DNA of 64,000 bases from Sarcocystis neurona (taxonomy: Eukaryota; Apicomplexa; Conoidasida; Eucoccidiorida; Sarcocystidae): the NCBI GenBank assembly GCA_000727475.1, contig KL647309.1, positions 1,247,820 to 1,311,819 of the forward strand, given 5' to 3'. A model generated the notes under the pieces. The model searched no databases and was not told the DNA's origin. It saw only the letters and a list, made by a program, of their open reading frames with translations. The position numbers and the translations under genes are program-made. Position 1 is the first letter of the stretch. Each line of letters begins with the position of its first letter. Of the stretch, positions 21,732 through 34,195 are shown one piece after another.

Positions 21732-21985
21732 GTAAAGAAGTTCATATATGTATGTATATGTCGCATGCGTCTTACCTATATAGGTGGAGGAGTTCATATA
21801 TATATATATCGCATGCGTCTTATCTATCTCTGTAGGTGGAGGAGTTCATATATGTACGTATATGTAGCTTTTGTATCTGTCTGTCTTTCTCTGTGTATAT
21901 ACCTGAAGAAGTTCACGTTTCTGTGTATGTTCGCGTGGGTGTCTATCCGTCTGTCTCTATATATTCAAGTAAAGAAGTTCGTGTA
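21732..21985 (+). repeat. five iterations of a G(T)RRAGRAGTTC core
   Basis: The core gt(a/g)(a/g)ag(a/g)agttc recurs at 21732, 21784, 21836, 21903 (ctgaagaagttc) and 21969. Spacing is 52-67 bp, with alternating-base spacers. Each is followed within about 10 nt by a gtatgt/gtacgt-like sequence. Confidence 0.65.
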
Positions 21986-23439
21986 TGTATATATCATCGC
22001 AGACACCGATCTTCACATGTTAGGGAGGTGCAGTATATACACATGTTTTTAGTTCAGCGTGTCTATGTGTGTGTGTACATGTAAAGGAACTCCTCTGTAT
22101 ATTATACGTGACTGCCTACTCGAATGTTCCATACATGTAGTGTCGGGGCGCATATCTCCGTGTCTACGTATGTGTTTGAATGTGTGTCTACATTCACATG
22201 TATAGACACACACATATGTAGCCATCTGTCTAAGTGTCTGTACATGCACACAGAGGAGATTTCACGTATGTAAATACACTTGTGTCCACGAGAGTGCTTC
22301 TATATTGGACGAATGATATGTACACGTATACATATATGTATGTATAGGGAAAAGAGTGTGTTGATTCGTGTATGCATGTGCTGGCGTATATGTGTGGGTG
22401 TGTGTATAGGTGACTGCATGCCCATACGTCCATATCTGCGTAGCAACGTATAGACGTGTAGTGGGTGGATGAGACTGCATGCGCGTCGACTTTTGCAGGA
22501 GGAGTTTTACGCAGAAGATCGGCACGGCAGGGGACACCGAAGGGAGGCGTATATCAAAGAGTACGTCTTCTTCATATCTTCACTGCCGAGGTTCTCCTCT
22601 TCGCTCTTTTTTTCTTCTCGCGTGGGGTCCCTCTCTTTTCGGTCCTCTACGCGACAGCCACGCGTCTCTGCTGGCTCGCTGTTTCTGCCGTCTCTCCCGC
22701 TGCTGCCGTCGGCCTTTCTGCGAAGCCCTGCCCACGTCCCTTCGCAGCGTCCGCAGAACGAAACATCTGTCCGCGATAAACTCCCCAGCACGGGTGTCTA
22801 TACCGAGATACAGACGCAGCACACATGGCTGTCTGCATGTCTCCATCCGCACGTATACACATACGTACATCTACGCACACCCTACACGTATATATAGATA
22901 AATAGATAGAGAGACAGGCACACATATGTGTGCATGGATACGTACACGTCGTCGATATATATATATATATATATATATACGTCCATATGCGCACAACGCT
23001 ACGTATATGTACGCGTACGTATGTACGTATGTGAACACAGGTATATGTCCATGTATACATAGGCGTACATATGTATACGCACCCCCGCCTATATAATAAT
23101 AGGTGTATACGTGGATACATACATACGTTAATATTCTTGTGTCGTCGGCCTGTGTAGACGTACATACACACGACCCCGTGGACACACAGACATGCGTGGG
23201 TATGTAGAGGACATATATTAGTACAGCCACACCACACACACAAATATGTGTCTACATACATACGCATATGTAGGTGCTCACACACACACACACATACTTA
23301 GGCACACCCACGTACATACAGTCTCCATACATATATGTATATATATGGAGGTACACACACACACACACATGTATACATGTGTAAATATATAAGTATATAG
23401 ACACGCCGGTCAACTACATACACAAATGTATAAATAACT

Positions 23440-23675
23440 CTAGACACGTGTGAAGTATACACACATACAGATATATATATGGAAATGCAGGCTTCTGCGA
23501 AGCATACATATATACCTGTATACAAATATTGATGCCCGTGGTTCATAGATGTGGCTGCGCACCAAAACATATATATATGTACACGCCCGTGGTGAAGTAT
23601 GTCCATACACACAAGTATACATACACCTGTGAAGTATATACCTGTATACTCCTATACGCCCGCGAAGTATATATA
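23440..23675. repeat. iterated GYGAAGTATA core
   Basis: A (t/g/c)g(t/c)gaag(t/c)ata core recurs near 23449, 23498, 23590, 23628 and 23663 between alternating-base spacers. Confidence 0.5.
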
Positions 23676-23829
23676 CATTTATATGTGGATATAGATGCGT
23701 TCCCTTTACTACATATACATACCTGAATACACACACACACACACACACACTTGTGAGGCTTCCTTTGCGTGGGTACGTGGAAATATCTGCTGGGTGTGCA
23801 CGGGTATGCATGCATGCACGTGTTTGCCT

Positions 23830-25350
23830 GCGTTTCTTGCCGTGCTCGTTCTTTTCGTCTTCTCCTTTTCTGCTGCTGCTGCTCTGTTTTTTCTGCGTTC
23901 TTCCCTTTGTTGCTCCTACTTCTTCTCGAATTCCCTTGCTGCGCGCGCTGCACTTCTCCTACCTGTCCGCCCTCGCGGTCTCCTCTTCCGTCCGCGTCCT
24001 CCTCGTCTTCGTTGCCTGCGTGTCTCCCTTTCGCCCGTCTCTCTGTGTGTCTCCGTCTGCCTCTGCGTGTCTCCGTCTGCCTCTGCGTGTCTCCGTCCCT
24101 CCGTGTGTCTCCGTCTGCGTCTGCGTGTCTCCGTGTCTCTGGCTGGCCGTCTCCCACTTCCTCCCCGTCTCGTCTTCCGGCCGTCGGTCTCCATTTCTCC
24201 TCCATTTCCTCTTCGTCACTTTTTCTCTCATGCGCTCTCCCCTCTCTCTTTTTGTCCTCTTCGCTGTCTCCTCAATATCCCCTTCTTCTTTTCTTCTCGC
24301 TCGGTCTCATTTTGTGTGTCTCCGTGTCTTTTTTTGCGCCCTCCCCGTCTCCGTGTCTCCGTGTCTCCGTAGTCCCCCTCCTCTCTCTCTTTTCGACGTT
24401 TTTCTCCGTCTCACTTTCTGTCGATGAGTGCCTCGGTGTGTCTCCCACCTGCACTTCCTCACGCGTTCTCCTCTCCCGCGTTGTCTCTGACCGCAGGCCT
24501 CTCTGTGTATTTCCCGTGCCAGCACACACGAACATATTTACCCCCGAAAAACTCACAAATATGTGTCTCCGTCTCTCTCTCTGTGTCTCCGTCTCTCTCT
24601 CTGTGTCTCCGTCTCTCTCTCTGCCTGTGTCTCCGTGTCTTCATCTGTTTGTAGCTCTCCGTGTATATCTCTGTGTATGTGCTTGGGTATTTCTCTCTCT
24701 GTGTGTGTATCTTTCTTTGGGTGTTCCCGGCTATTTGTCTCTCTGTTGCTGTGCCTCCTTCTGCTTCTCCTTCTGCGTCTCCTTCTGCGTCTCCTTCTGC
24801 GTTTCCTCCTGTATATCTCTTTGTGTCTCTGCGTATCTCTCTCTGTGTGTGTCAGTCTGCGTCTCTGTGTCGGTATGTGTACGTGCATGTGTGGGGGTGT
24901 CTCTATCCGTATGTACCTGTCTCTGTGTTTCTGTGTGTCTGCGTTTCTGGTCGTGTGTCTCTGTATTTGTTTGTCTTTCTGCCTGTGTATATCTATCTGT
25001 AGCGATATCTACCTGTGTCTGCGTATCTCTTTATCTATTTGTATCTGCCTCTCCAGCTGTCCGTATCTGTCTCTATCTATATCTGTATGTACCTCTATCT
25101 ATATCTCTATATCTATACATATCTGTCTATCTATATTTATATCTACCTCCACACCTATTTATGTACCTACCTTTCTGTCTCTATATATGTTTCCCCGTGT
25201 GTGCGTCTCTGTGTCTCTCTCGCTGTGGCCGTCTACCTACCTATCTGTCTCTGTCCACATCTCTCTATACAGGTACCTATCTTTATCTGTATCTATGTAT
25301 CTATTTATCTATCTTTATATATATATATAGGTCTACATCTATCTAGATCT
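23830..25350 (+). repeat. CT-rich degenerate minisatellite
   Basis: Strongly pyrimidine-rich on plus, with iterated tctccgtctgcctctgcgtg near 24055-24140 and a 20-bp unit (gtctctctctctgtgtctcc) repeated about four times at 24560-24640. It grades into (tctatc)n-like sequence to about 25660. Long Ser/Leu/Val/Cys frames here are repeat translation. The 25350-27600 stretch that follows holds alternating-base DNA, a short CT-rich block at 26820-27290 and no supported exon. Confidence 0.8.
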
Positions 25351-27068
25351 ATCAATCTATATGTCTATCTGTCTATATCTATACCTACGTTTATCTACAT
25401 TTACATCTATATCTATTTATATGTATGTCTCTCCGCATCTATCTGTATATCCGTCTACCCATATATATCTATCTCTACCTATATATTCATCTGTCTGTCT
25501 ATACGTATGTGTGTGTGCCTCTCTACGTCTATCTATGTCTGTATCTGTACTTACTACTTATCTATATCTATCTATATATGTATCTATATCTGTGTTTCTG
25601 TACCTACCTACCTATTTATATCTACCTATCTGTGTACGTATGCATGCGTATGTAAAAGCAAATACATCTGTATAGAGATGTGGGTGTGCGTGCGCGCCTG
25701 GGTCGCCATGTCCCTCCCCCCTTCTTCGTCTCTTTTGCTGCCTCGTCTTCTGCGCCTCCTCCTTTTCTCGCGCCCTCCCCACGCCTTCCGACCGCGCATT
25801 GCCTTTCTGCATGCGTCTCCCAGGATGATCATGCGCACCCCGCCCTACGAAGAGGTGCGCATATCGAAGCGTCTTTTTCTCGAGGAGTCTCCCGTAAGCA
25901 AAATGACTCGAGTCAACTTCTTTTCCTGTATCTCTTTTCCTTTGACAGCTGGGTCGAATGCACGTATGTATGCTTCTTCATCTATATATGTGTGTGCCCC
26001 TGCAAGACTCTGTAACCTCACCTCAGATACACATATAACCGTGTACATACATGTGTATGTGTTTGTGTGTGCGTGTAGTCATTTACACATGTGTGTATGA
26101 CAAAAGTACACATACGTGTATATACGTGAGTGCATGTATTCAAATGAGTGAAGAGTAGTTTATAGGTGTATGTATATGGACGCGTAGCCAGTGAGTGATA
26201 CGTACATTTGTGTGACTGCGTATGTGCGCCCGGGTCTCTCTCCATACATGTGTGCTTTACACACGCTTATGAATATCTATTGCATACGCACAATATAGAC
26301 GGTCCTCACATATATGTTCTATACACGTGTGTGTATACATGCAACACAGGTATTGTATGTAAAGTACATATATATATGTATAGGTTGTATACACGTGTAT
26401 GTATATATACTACACATGTATAACATATAGGGTCCGTATATCTATGTGCTGTATATGTTTCTACGTATGTATATACTACCCATGTATAATAGGGAACTGT
26501 ATATATATGTATACATATATGTATATGTATGTGATTAAGGCTGCTTTGTACATGGGGATGTATATATGCTCCACACGATTCATACGTACGTCCATAAACC
26601 GTACGCGTAACTACATGTGTATGTCACACGTATATATGTATATATGGATATATATATGTAGAGGTGCACGCGCGCGTATACGCGCATGCACACGCTTGTG
26701 CTGTCATATGTACAGACGGGCGTAGATACACCCGAGCACATTTGTTGGACGTGTGTGTGTCTTTCTGTGACGTATTTTCTCTTCGTTGCTCGAGTAGAAG
26801 GTTTCCCTCTATAACGACCGATGAAGTGTCTTCCCCTCCTTTCGCCCTCCCCCCGTCGGTCGTCCACATCTGCGTCTCTCCGTGTGTACTTCTATCAAGT
26901 GATAGAGCGCCTCCCTGTCTATCACCCTTTCTGTGTTTCTCTTCTTCGTGTATATACCCGCGTCTCCGAACTCCCACTCCGTATCTCTCTCCTCCCTTTC
27001 AATCTCTCTGTGTTTGCCCTCTCATTGGCTGTTCCCGTCCATCTGCGTCTGCCGTTCTGTGTCTCCCT

Positions 27069-27150
27069 CTGCTGCTATCTCCCTCTGCTGCTATCTCCCT
27101 CTGCTGCTATCTCCCTCTGCTGCTATCTCCCTCTGCTGCTGTCTCTCTCT
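27069..27150 (+). repeat. 16-bp tandem repeat
   Basis: Five copies of ctctgctgctatctcc at exact 16-bp spacing. Sixteen is not a multiple of 3, so the unit rotates through all frames; it is treated as non-coding. Confidence 0.85.
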
Positions 27151-27632
27151 CGGTCTTTCTGCGTGTCTCTCCGTGTCCTCCGTCCGGCTTTGCTGTTTCT
27201 CTGTGGCTCGTTGTATCGACCTCCTCTCTTTGGCTTTTCTCGCGACATTTTCCTGCCTTTCTCTCCGCCCGTCTCGTCTCCTTCTCTGCCTCTGTGTGCG
27301 TGTGTGTCTATTTATTTGCATGCACAGGTATCTCCGTCTTCACCCACGTGCGCGACTCGAGGAACACACCCGTGTCTATAGACGTGTGTCTCCCTCTGTG
27401 TATGTGTTTGTCTGCGTGTGTGTGTGTTTGTGTCTCCCTTTTTCACTTTCGGGGATATAAGTGGCGACACCAGTATATGTGTATACGAGGAAGGTGTCTC
27501 TCTATATATGTGGACGGATGCAGCGTTTCCTCCGCGGAGGAATGCACAGTTCACCTATGTGGACATGTATGTGTGTCTACACGTGAGCACATATTGATGT
27601 GGTAGCGGGAGGAGGGGTGGTGCTGTTCGCAG

Positions 27633-30600
27633 GAACACTCGTTCTGCCTGGACTTGGAGGAGCACGCGAACGGAGGAAAAGACGCCATCGTCTTGTACGA
27701 GTGTCGACGGGGGAAGATGATACGCGTTTACGTCTTTCGAGGTAACAACTGACGAGGACCTGCTGCCGGCGGCGCCCTGTCTCGGGGGGAGGCGCGTGTG
27801 TGTACGTGTCTCGGCAGCTCATGCAAAAGTGCCACCAACCCAGCAGTCAGCAGATATACCCGCGCACACACGTGCACATGTCTGCATGCAGAGGGGGGCC
27901 ACGGACAGACAGCGTAGGAGACAGGAAGAGGACGCGACGTCCGTCTTTGCTGCCGTACGTGTCTCTGGGCGTGGGTCTCGGCAGCGAGACACGGAGACAC
28001 GCGGTGTGTCTCCGTCTCCGTATCGATGTGTAGGTGTTTCTGCTGTCTTCGCTGTCTCCGTACTTTTCTCTCTTCGATACACGGAAATCTCTGTACGTCG
28101 TGATATATATATGTAGATATTACTGTAGAGGAGAAAATAATATGTACGCGTGTCTCTCACCTCTATGTATACCCACGTATCGTCGTGTACATAAATATAT
28201 GTGTCTACGTATATATGTAGGTGCCTGTGTCTACATATTTGTAAGTGTATGCATGTATGTGTCTGTATGCCTCTCTGTATATATGCACGCATGTGTATAT
28301 ATGTATGTGCAGGTGTGTTCATGTATGTGGATGTATGATTTTGTAGGTAGATATTCGTGTGTGCCCCTGTACATATATATATATATATATGCATATGTAT
28401 ATGTGCGTATGTATGCACAATAATGTATGTATATATATGTATTCATGTATGGATGTATGTGGAGGTGTATTTGTGTGTATATGGAAATGTGTATGTGTGT
28501 GTGTGTGTGTCTGTCTGTCTATACATCTATCTGTCCATGTGTCTATCTATTTACGTAGGAACTTCCATTTTTTTCTTATATCGACAAATACGAAGCATCC
28601 TCTGCGCTTCCTGACACGTGGAGGGGCTGCTGTGTACGTCCTGGGCCGCAGCTGCGTTGAAGTTCTGCCGAGTGTCTTCCTGCGTACATACATCTACATC
28701 TACATATATATATATATGTATACCTATATAAAAATACATATATATAGAGAGGGAAATTTTGAGAGAGGAGAAGGTACATGGGTGGTTTTAATCGTGGTAG
28801 GTATGGACGGCGTCTCTGCGCGATGTATGTACTCGGATGTGACCCGTGAAGATCGCGTCGAGGTAACCGGCAGCCACGCCCGAAAAATTTCTCCTTTTTT
28901 CTCTTCACAAGCATATACATATATACACATATATATATACATACATTCACACGTAACTGTAGTAGCTGAATATCCGTATATATATGTATATGTATGCGGC
29001 AGTGATGATATATACTCGTGTAGACTGTTTCTGCGTAGATATGGACTGCGTGTCTGTGTGGCCCACATATGTGTATACATACGTAAGTGTATTCGAGACA
29101 TTCATCTATGTATGGATGTCTATACTTGTGTGTGTGTATGTGTGTCTGTTTATTCATATACGTGGCTGTATGCAGCAGCAGTGATCTACTCGTGTAGACC
29201 TCTTCTGCGTAGCTGTTGACTGCGTATCCGTTTGATGCGGTGTATGCCCCCGACGCTGGTGGGGACATACCACAGGCGTGGAGGAGAGCAGCAGCCACAC
29301 GAGGAGGATCTTGTCCGCTTGTACCCATTCTGTCGAACATTCTCGTGGAAGAAATAGGAGGAGGAGGCGTAGTCAGATGAATGTGTGTTGTTTCCGCTGA
29401 GAGTGACGCTGCTGTTGCTGGGGCGGATGTGTCTCTGGGTTTTGACCGCTGCTGCTGCTGTTGCTGCTGTGAAATTGTCGGTGCGGCGGCGACGCAGACA
29501 GCGAAGGACTTGTGCGCGGCCACGTCCCTCTCGAGAAATTCAAACAAACTCGCATCTACGAAAAACTCTGGAAGTATTGTTCAAAGAAAGGTACAGACAG
29601 TGCGATCTAAACATATATATATATGCGTATATAGATATATACATACATATATATATATACATACATATATATAGACGTACATATATATAGACGTATATAC
29701 ATATATATGTATATATATGTATATGCTTTTATAGACGCACATTTATGTGTTAGTATATGTGCCTGTAAATCTACGTATATATGTGTGTACAGACAGTGCG
29801 ATGTAAACATAGATATATATATATACACACATTTGTATATCTGTATGTATATATATATATGTGTATAGACGTACACTTACGTATGTATACAGACATATAT
29901 ACGTATACATATGTGTATGTGTGTGCTGTGTGTGATACAACTGGAGATGCTGAGACATGTATATGTATATATGTAGGTAGAGAGACAAGTAGATAGGTAG
30001 AACTACAGAAAGCGGATTTGTATCTGCGTGGGGGTCTGTGCAACAGTTTATACGGATTTCCATGCGCACGCGGGCGCATGTGTGTGGGTAGAGATGAGAA
30101 GGAGAAGAACGGGGATCTCTTCTTATGACCGGAAAAAGGGACGTCATATTGATACATATATCGTTGATACTACGCCGGAGATGTATTATGCGTATGTAGA
30201 TTTATATAGTTACCGAAGTATATGTGTATATATGAAAAGAACGAAAACATTGTCGTTCTATTAATTACTCACCAGCGTTTAAACTAGAAAGATGTGTTGT
30301 CCCTATCTATACATACATACATGCATACATACATACACATATACATATATATATATATATATGTATAGTTCTCTCTTTTGCTGTCCGTTCCCGCGCCGAC
30401 ATACATATATATATATTTCACGTCCTTTTTCGCTGTCTCGCTTTCTGTGTTTGTCTGTATATATTATTGTCGGTCTCCGTCTCTGTGTTCCCGCATCGAG
30501 GTACATATATCTCCCAGCTGCTCTCTTCTTCGATCGCCTCCCTTCTGTCTCGCCATACATACGATCCTCTCCTTCGCAGTGCGTTCCCATGTGGACACAT

Positions 30601-31067
30601 GCATGCATATATTTCACCCTTTCGCTTTCTATCGCATTCTCCGTCTCACTCGCCCCCGTATGTTATTGTGTCCATACGTATATGTGCTTGGTACGCACGT
30701 GTTCCTTTTGCAGATATATATTATGTGCATGTGGATTGGTATGTGTGTGTGGGTGAAGCATGTGTGATTCCGGCTCATATGGAGGAGGAGCTCTTGCGGC
30801 GGACCTGTGCGAAGAGTTGGTGGTAGCGGTGGGTCTGCGCATGCAGAGGCAACCCGGGGAGACGGATGAAGAAGGGCCCTGCGTGTATCAGAAGAGAATT
30901 TCTTTGAGGAACTTTTTTCGACCTTCGTCTGTGCGTGTGTCCCACCCACAAGACAAACAAATATATACATCCATATGCACAAGTTCAAAAGTTAGCTTCG
31001 TGCCTCTCTCTCTCTCAGAAGATGCCCGCGCGCGCGCCCTTGAATATGCATGCATGCGTCTGTCCAG

Positions 31068-31098
<31 letters not shown>

Positions 31099-31431
31099 CT
31101 GTGCGTTGCGCTTGGGTTCCTCTCCTTTTGTCGGCGAGCCACGTGCGCACACGTAACGTCGCAATAAAAAAGAGGAGGCCTTGCCCCCGTATATTTGTGT
31201 ATGCGTGGGAGGGTGCGCGTATGTGTCTCCGTCTCCGTGTCTCGCCGTCTCCCCGTGTGTGTCTGTGTGGAGAAGCAGCTACGCGTGTGGGTGTGAGGAG
31301 GACGTCTTCAGCGCGTGGCCGTGCATGCGGGTGTTTTCCTTTCTGCATGCGGACTGGCTGCTGCAGGTGTTCCCGAGGACAGCGTCCACCACTACTACGA
31401 CTACGTGAACAACCCAGAACTTATCGGCTAG
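27633..31431 (+). CDS. multi-exon gene, unknown product
   Basis: Exon 27633-27741, after tgctgttcgcag, reads EHSFCLDLEEHANGGKDAIV, then LYECRRGKMIRVYVFR, to a GAG|GTAACA-type donor. Exon 28596-28683 reads HPLRFLTRGGAAVYVLGRSC, then VEVLPSVFL. It joins in phase to 28801-28862 (MDGVSARCMYSDVTREDRVE), which ends at a strong GTAACC donor. Exon 29498-29590, after a CTG-rich tract and gcgacgcag, reads GLVRGHVPLEKFKQTRIYEK, then LWKYCSKK, to a GTACAG donor. Exon about 30775-30935 contains ALAADLCEELVVAVGLRMQR. The terminal exon 31367-31431, after tgctgctgcag, reads VPEDSVHHYYDYVNNPELIG and stops. Not every phase could be matched, so exons are missing or this is more than one gene. A Cys-x-Asp-Leu...Leu-Tyr-x-Cys pattern in the first exon loosely recalls lectin-type folds, but no family is claimed. 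Confidence 0.45.
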
Positions 31432-32466
31432 CCAGCCACGTCCACGCAGCAGCAGCGCTGCAGCCCTGCTAAAAGACGGAGAAGCACAACGTCAAGGAAC
31501 GACGCCACTTCAGAAAAAGTCAAGAGACTACAAAGTGTCCTCTTTCAAGTGAAACGACGCCCCTGCCCACGCATACGTATATGCATCCTGACAAATATAT
31601 GTGTGCATACATGATGTGTGTCGCGGGTGGTTGAACGCACCCATTTATGTACATGTGTATAGTGCCTTTGAGTGATGTGATGCCCGGGGACGCATATATT
31701 ATGTAGAAGACCTGTGTGGACAAATATATATACGGATGGATAGGGGGATCGTCGTCGATACACTCTTGCATCTATATACATATATCTGTAGAGAATTTAT
31801 CTACGTATGTATATGTGTGGAGTATCATAGCGCCTGCTGTTGTGTGGCTGTGTGTATCTCTGTGCGTGTGTTTCACTCTGTGGCCCCGTGTGTGTGTGTA
31901 CGTGAAGTGTGTACGTGGAGAGTGGGCACGCCCATATATGGGGGGGACGCACATGTATGTGTGTGTGTGTGTGCCTGTCTGTGGGCATATTTGTGCATGT
32001 CTTTTTGTGGCCTTTTCCTCCTCTATTATTTCTTCGCCCCGCCTATCTCTGTGGACAGCCCGCGGAAAAGAGGAGAGACCACGCAAAAACGGGTGTACAC
32101 ATCTGGTTTGACAAGTGTCGACGGGGCACATGCTGCACGTCTGCCTCTCTGTCCACACAGAAGAAGACTCTCGCGTATTTTCTTGTAGGGGCCGAACTGC
32201 GCTATACACGTACACATTCGTGTGTACATATTAGAAATGTGCCTGTCCGCGTACACACATATATATATGCGCGTGGCGAACGCTGTGTGTCCACGCAGGC
32301 GTGTCTGTGTGTTAGCTCGTGTATAGCCGCGACTCTATAGGTCTACGTATGTGTGCATGCGTGTCTGTGTAGCGGTTTCCCCGCCGTTGAGGGTTTGCAT
32401 GCGTCGGTGTTGTATGTGTTTGTGTGTGGTGTAGACGAGCGTATTATCTGCAGAGAGATACCCCAG

Positions 32467-32792
32467 GGTCCTCCTGACGCATGCGGACGCCGATGGCGCG
32501 ATGCGCGGAGGACCCGTGGACTTTCTGGACAGCGACTGGTGCAACGTGTCTGCGTGTCATTTTTTGTTCAATCGTGTGCGTATGTGTGTGTCAGCCTTGT
32601 TGCATGCGTGCCGTGCTGCTGCTGCTGTCGTCTTCCTGCCTCTGCTGCTGTGGGGAGTTCCCTCCTGTCTCTCCCTGCGGAAGCCGCGACGGAGAGAGGG
32701 CCGCCCCCCACGCGGAAATGATGCGGGAGGTGGTGGTCGCTCCCCCCGTCATCACGACTACACAGAGACAGGGACGCTTGGTGCACTCTTGA
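32467..32792 (+). CDS. last exons of a plus-strand gene, unknown
   Basis: Exon 32467 to about 32545, after tctgcagagagataccccag, reads VLLTHADADGAMRGGPVDFL, then DSDWCN. Terminal exon 32684-32792 reads RDGERAAPHAEMMREVVVAP, then PVITTTQRQGRLVHS, and stops. A donor a few bases further (at 32554-32555) would make the phases agree, giving an extra VSA. The peptides have normal composition, unlike the CTG-type sequence between them. No family is recognised. Upstream, 31440-32460 is mainly alternating-base DNA with an island at 32080-32200 open on both strands. Confidence 0.45.
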
Positions 32793-33668
32793 CATACACA
32801 TATATATATATATATATATGTCTACACATGTATTACGCTTTGGAGGACGTGTACTTTTTCGTGCATGTTTCGAAATTTTACTTTTTTTCTGCCACTCTCT
32901 CTCTTGAAATTAGAGCCACGTCGACGAGGGGGAAGCAGAAATGTTCACATGCATGCGTCGTCCTCCGCAGAGAGCGTCGTGTACATATACACCCTTAGCC
33001 ACAGAAGTGGCGCGCCTGCGGTCAAAAAACTTCTGCGCGCGTCGCACAGATCCACTTCTGAAAGAACTCGGTCTTCACCTGCTCTTCTGAACAGGTTTCT
33101 TCATTTGCAGAACGTCTTTTACGTACGCCCAACGATTCAATGTACATGTGCATACACACATGTGTATATATATATATTGTATATGGATATACACACATGT
33201 ATGGACACACACATGTATATATGTAGATAGATAGACGTATATGTAGATATTAAGCGTGTGTACACGCGCGTGTACAACATTCACATTTGTAAGCCTACGT
33301 GTATGTACATGTATACTCGAATGTGAGCAAACATGTAGATGTGTGTGGGTGGACAGGTAGATCTTCAGCGCATGTATACGCGCGCCTCTATAGTTCTGTA
33401 TACCTTTGCATGCGGCCACGCATACACACGAGCATGTATCTTCGTATTATATGCCACCATATACGTAAATGATACATATATACACGTGGAAAGAGAGAGA
33501 GAGATATGCTCCGCGCCGCACACTCTCTCTCAAGGGATGTTCGTCTATTTATCCCTACTGGGCAGATATTATATATGTATCTGACTATATATAAGTATAT
33601 GTTTGTAGATACGAGAAGGCACACGCGTGCGCTGCAGATTTCTGTTGTGGAGGTTTTGTTGAGCTGAG

Positions 33669-33751
33669 TGTATGCGGCGGCAGCTGAAGAGGGCTCCGAT
33701 TTTCTCGACCCACAACAATATGAAATCGACTGTCCGCGCACAGTAAAGTAG
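33669..33751 (+). CDS. acidic terminal mini-exon
   Basis: After an AG at 33667-33668, with an upstream T-rich stretch (ttctgttgtggaggttttg), 2 + 81 nt read YAAAAEEGSDFLDPQQYEID, then CPRTVK, and stop. The acidic peptide is protein-like. A minus-strand frame in the same island (HVVGRIYYFTVRGQSISYCC-like) is also open, so the strand is not certain. An island at 33000-33120 also has splice-like sites on both strands. Confidence 0.35.
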
Positions 33752-33965
33752 TATATTCTCCCGACGACGTGGAGGCAAGGCTCCTCCTTACGCAGCAGCG
33801 ACGTCGCTGCTGTCAACGTTTGACTTTTTTCCGCTCGTCGGAAAGTTCACACAGAACTCTGCTTGCGTGACGTCGCGAAGGGGCGTCGGCATGCGCGCTG
33901 GAGCTGGGACAGCGCGTGGAGCAGGGCCCCAGGGCAGCAAGCTGGTGTCGTTGGCCCCCAGCAGA

Positions 33966-34195
33966 AGCAGAACTACCCACAGCAGCAGTTGCACCACCCA
34001 CAAGAAGAGTACAGCTACTGACAGCAGCAGCAGCAGTGCCCACAAGAGTAGCAAAACTACCCACGGCAGCAGCCGAATTCCACACAGCCGCAGCGGAACT
34101 ACACACAGCAACGGCAGGTACGTCCACAAGAGTAGCAGAACCACCCAGAGCAGCAGCAGAACTACCCATAGCTGCAGCAAAACAACCCACTGATG
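33966..34195 (+). repeat. 21-bp minisatellite, about 11 copies
   Basis: A degenerate unit like aactacccacagcagcagc repeats in exact 21-nt register. One plus frame reads TTHSSS(R/K)-type heptads and another ELPTAAA-type heptads; minus frames read GSSAAAV-type and LLLLWVV-type heptads. Four frames stay open, so coding strand cannot be decided here. Confidence 0.75.

Larger units (their letters stand above)
20770..23750. other. alternating purine-pyrimidine desert
   Basis: About 3 kb dominated by TATA/TGTA/CACG alternation, with islands at 21240-21450, 21480-21560 and 22460-22800. The 22460-22800 island is open on both strands (a minus frame reads GDTRAGEFIADRCFVLRTLR-like peptides). No exon could be fixed. 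The apparent frames are runs of Tyr, Ile, Val and Cys without protein character. Confidence 0.6.

Noticed and set aside
23769..25346. 525-codon plus frame
   Set aside because: Ser/Leu/Val/Cys translation of a degenerate CT minisatellite; all three plus frames are open.
29224..29547. Minus-strand Gln/Ser/Pro-rich frame
   Set aside because: Plausible at first sight, but a plus exon (29498-29590) with acceptor, donor and a more natural peptide overlaps it.
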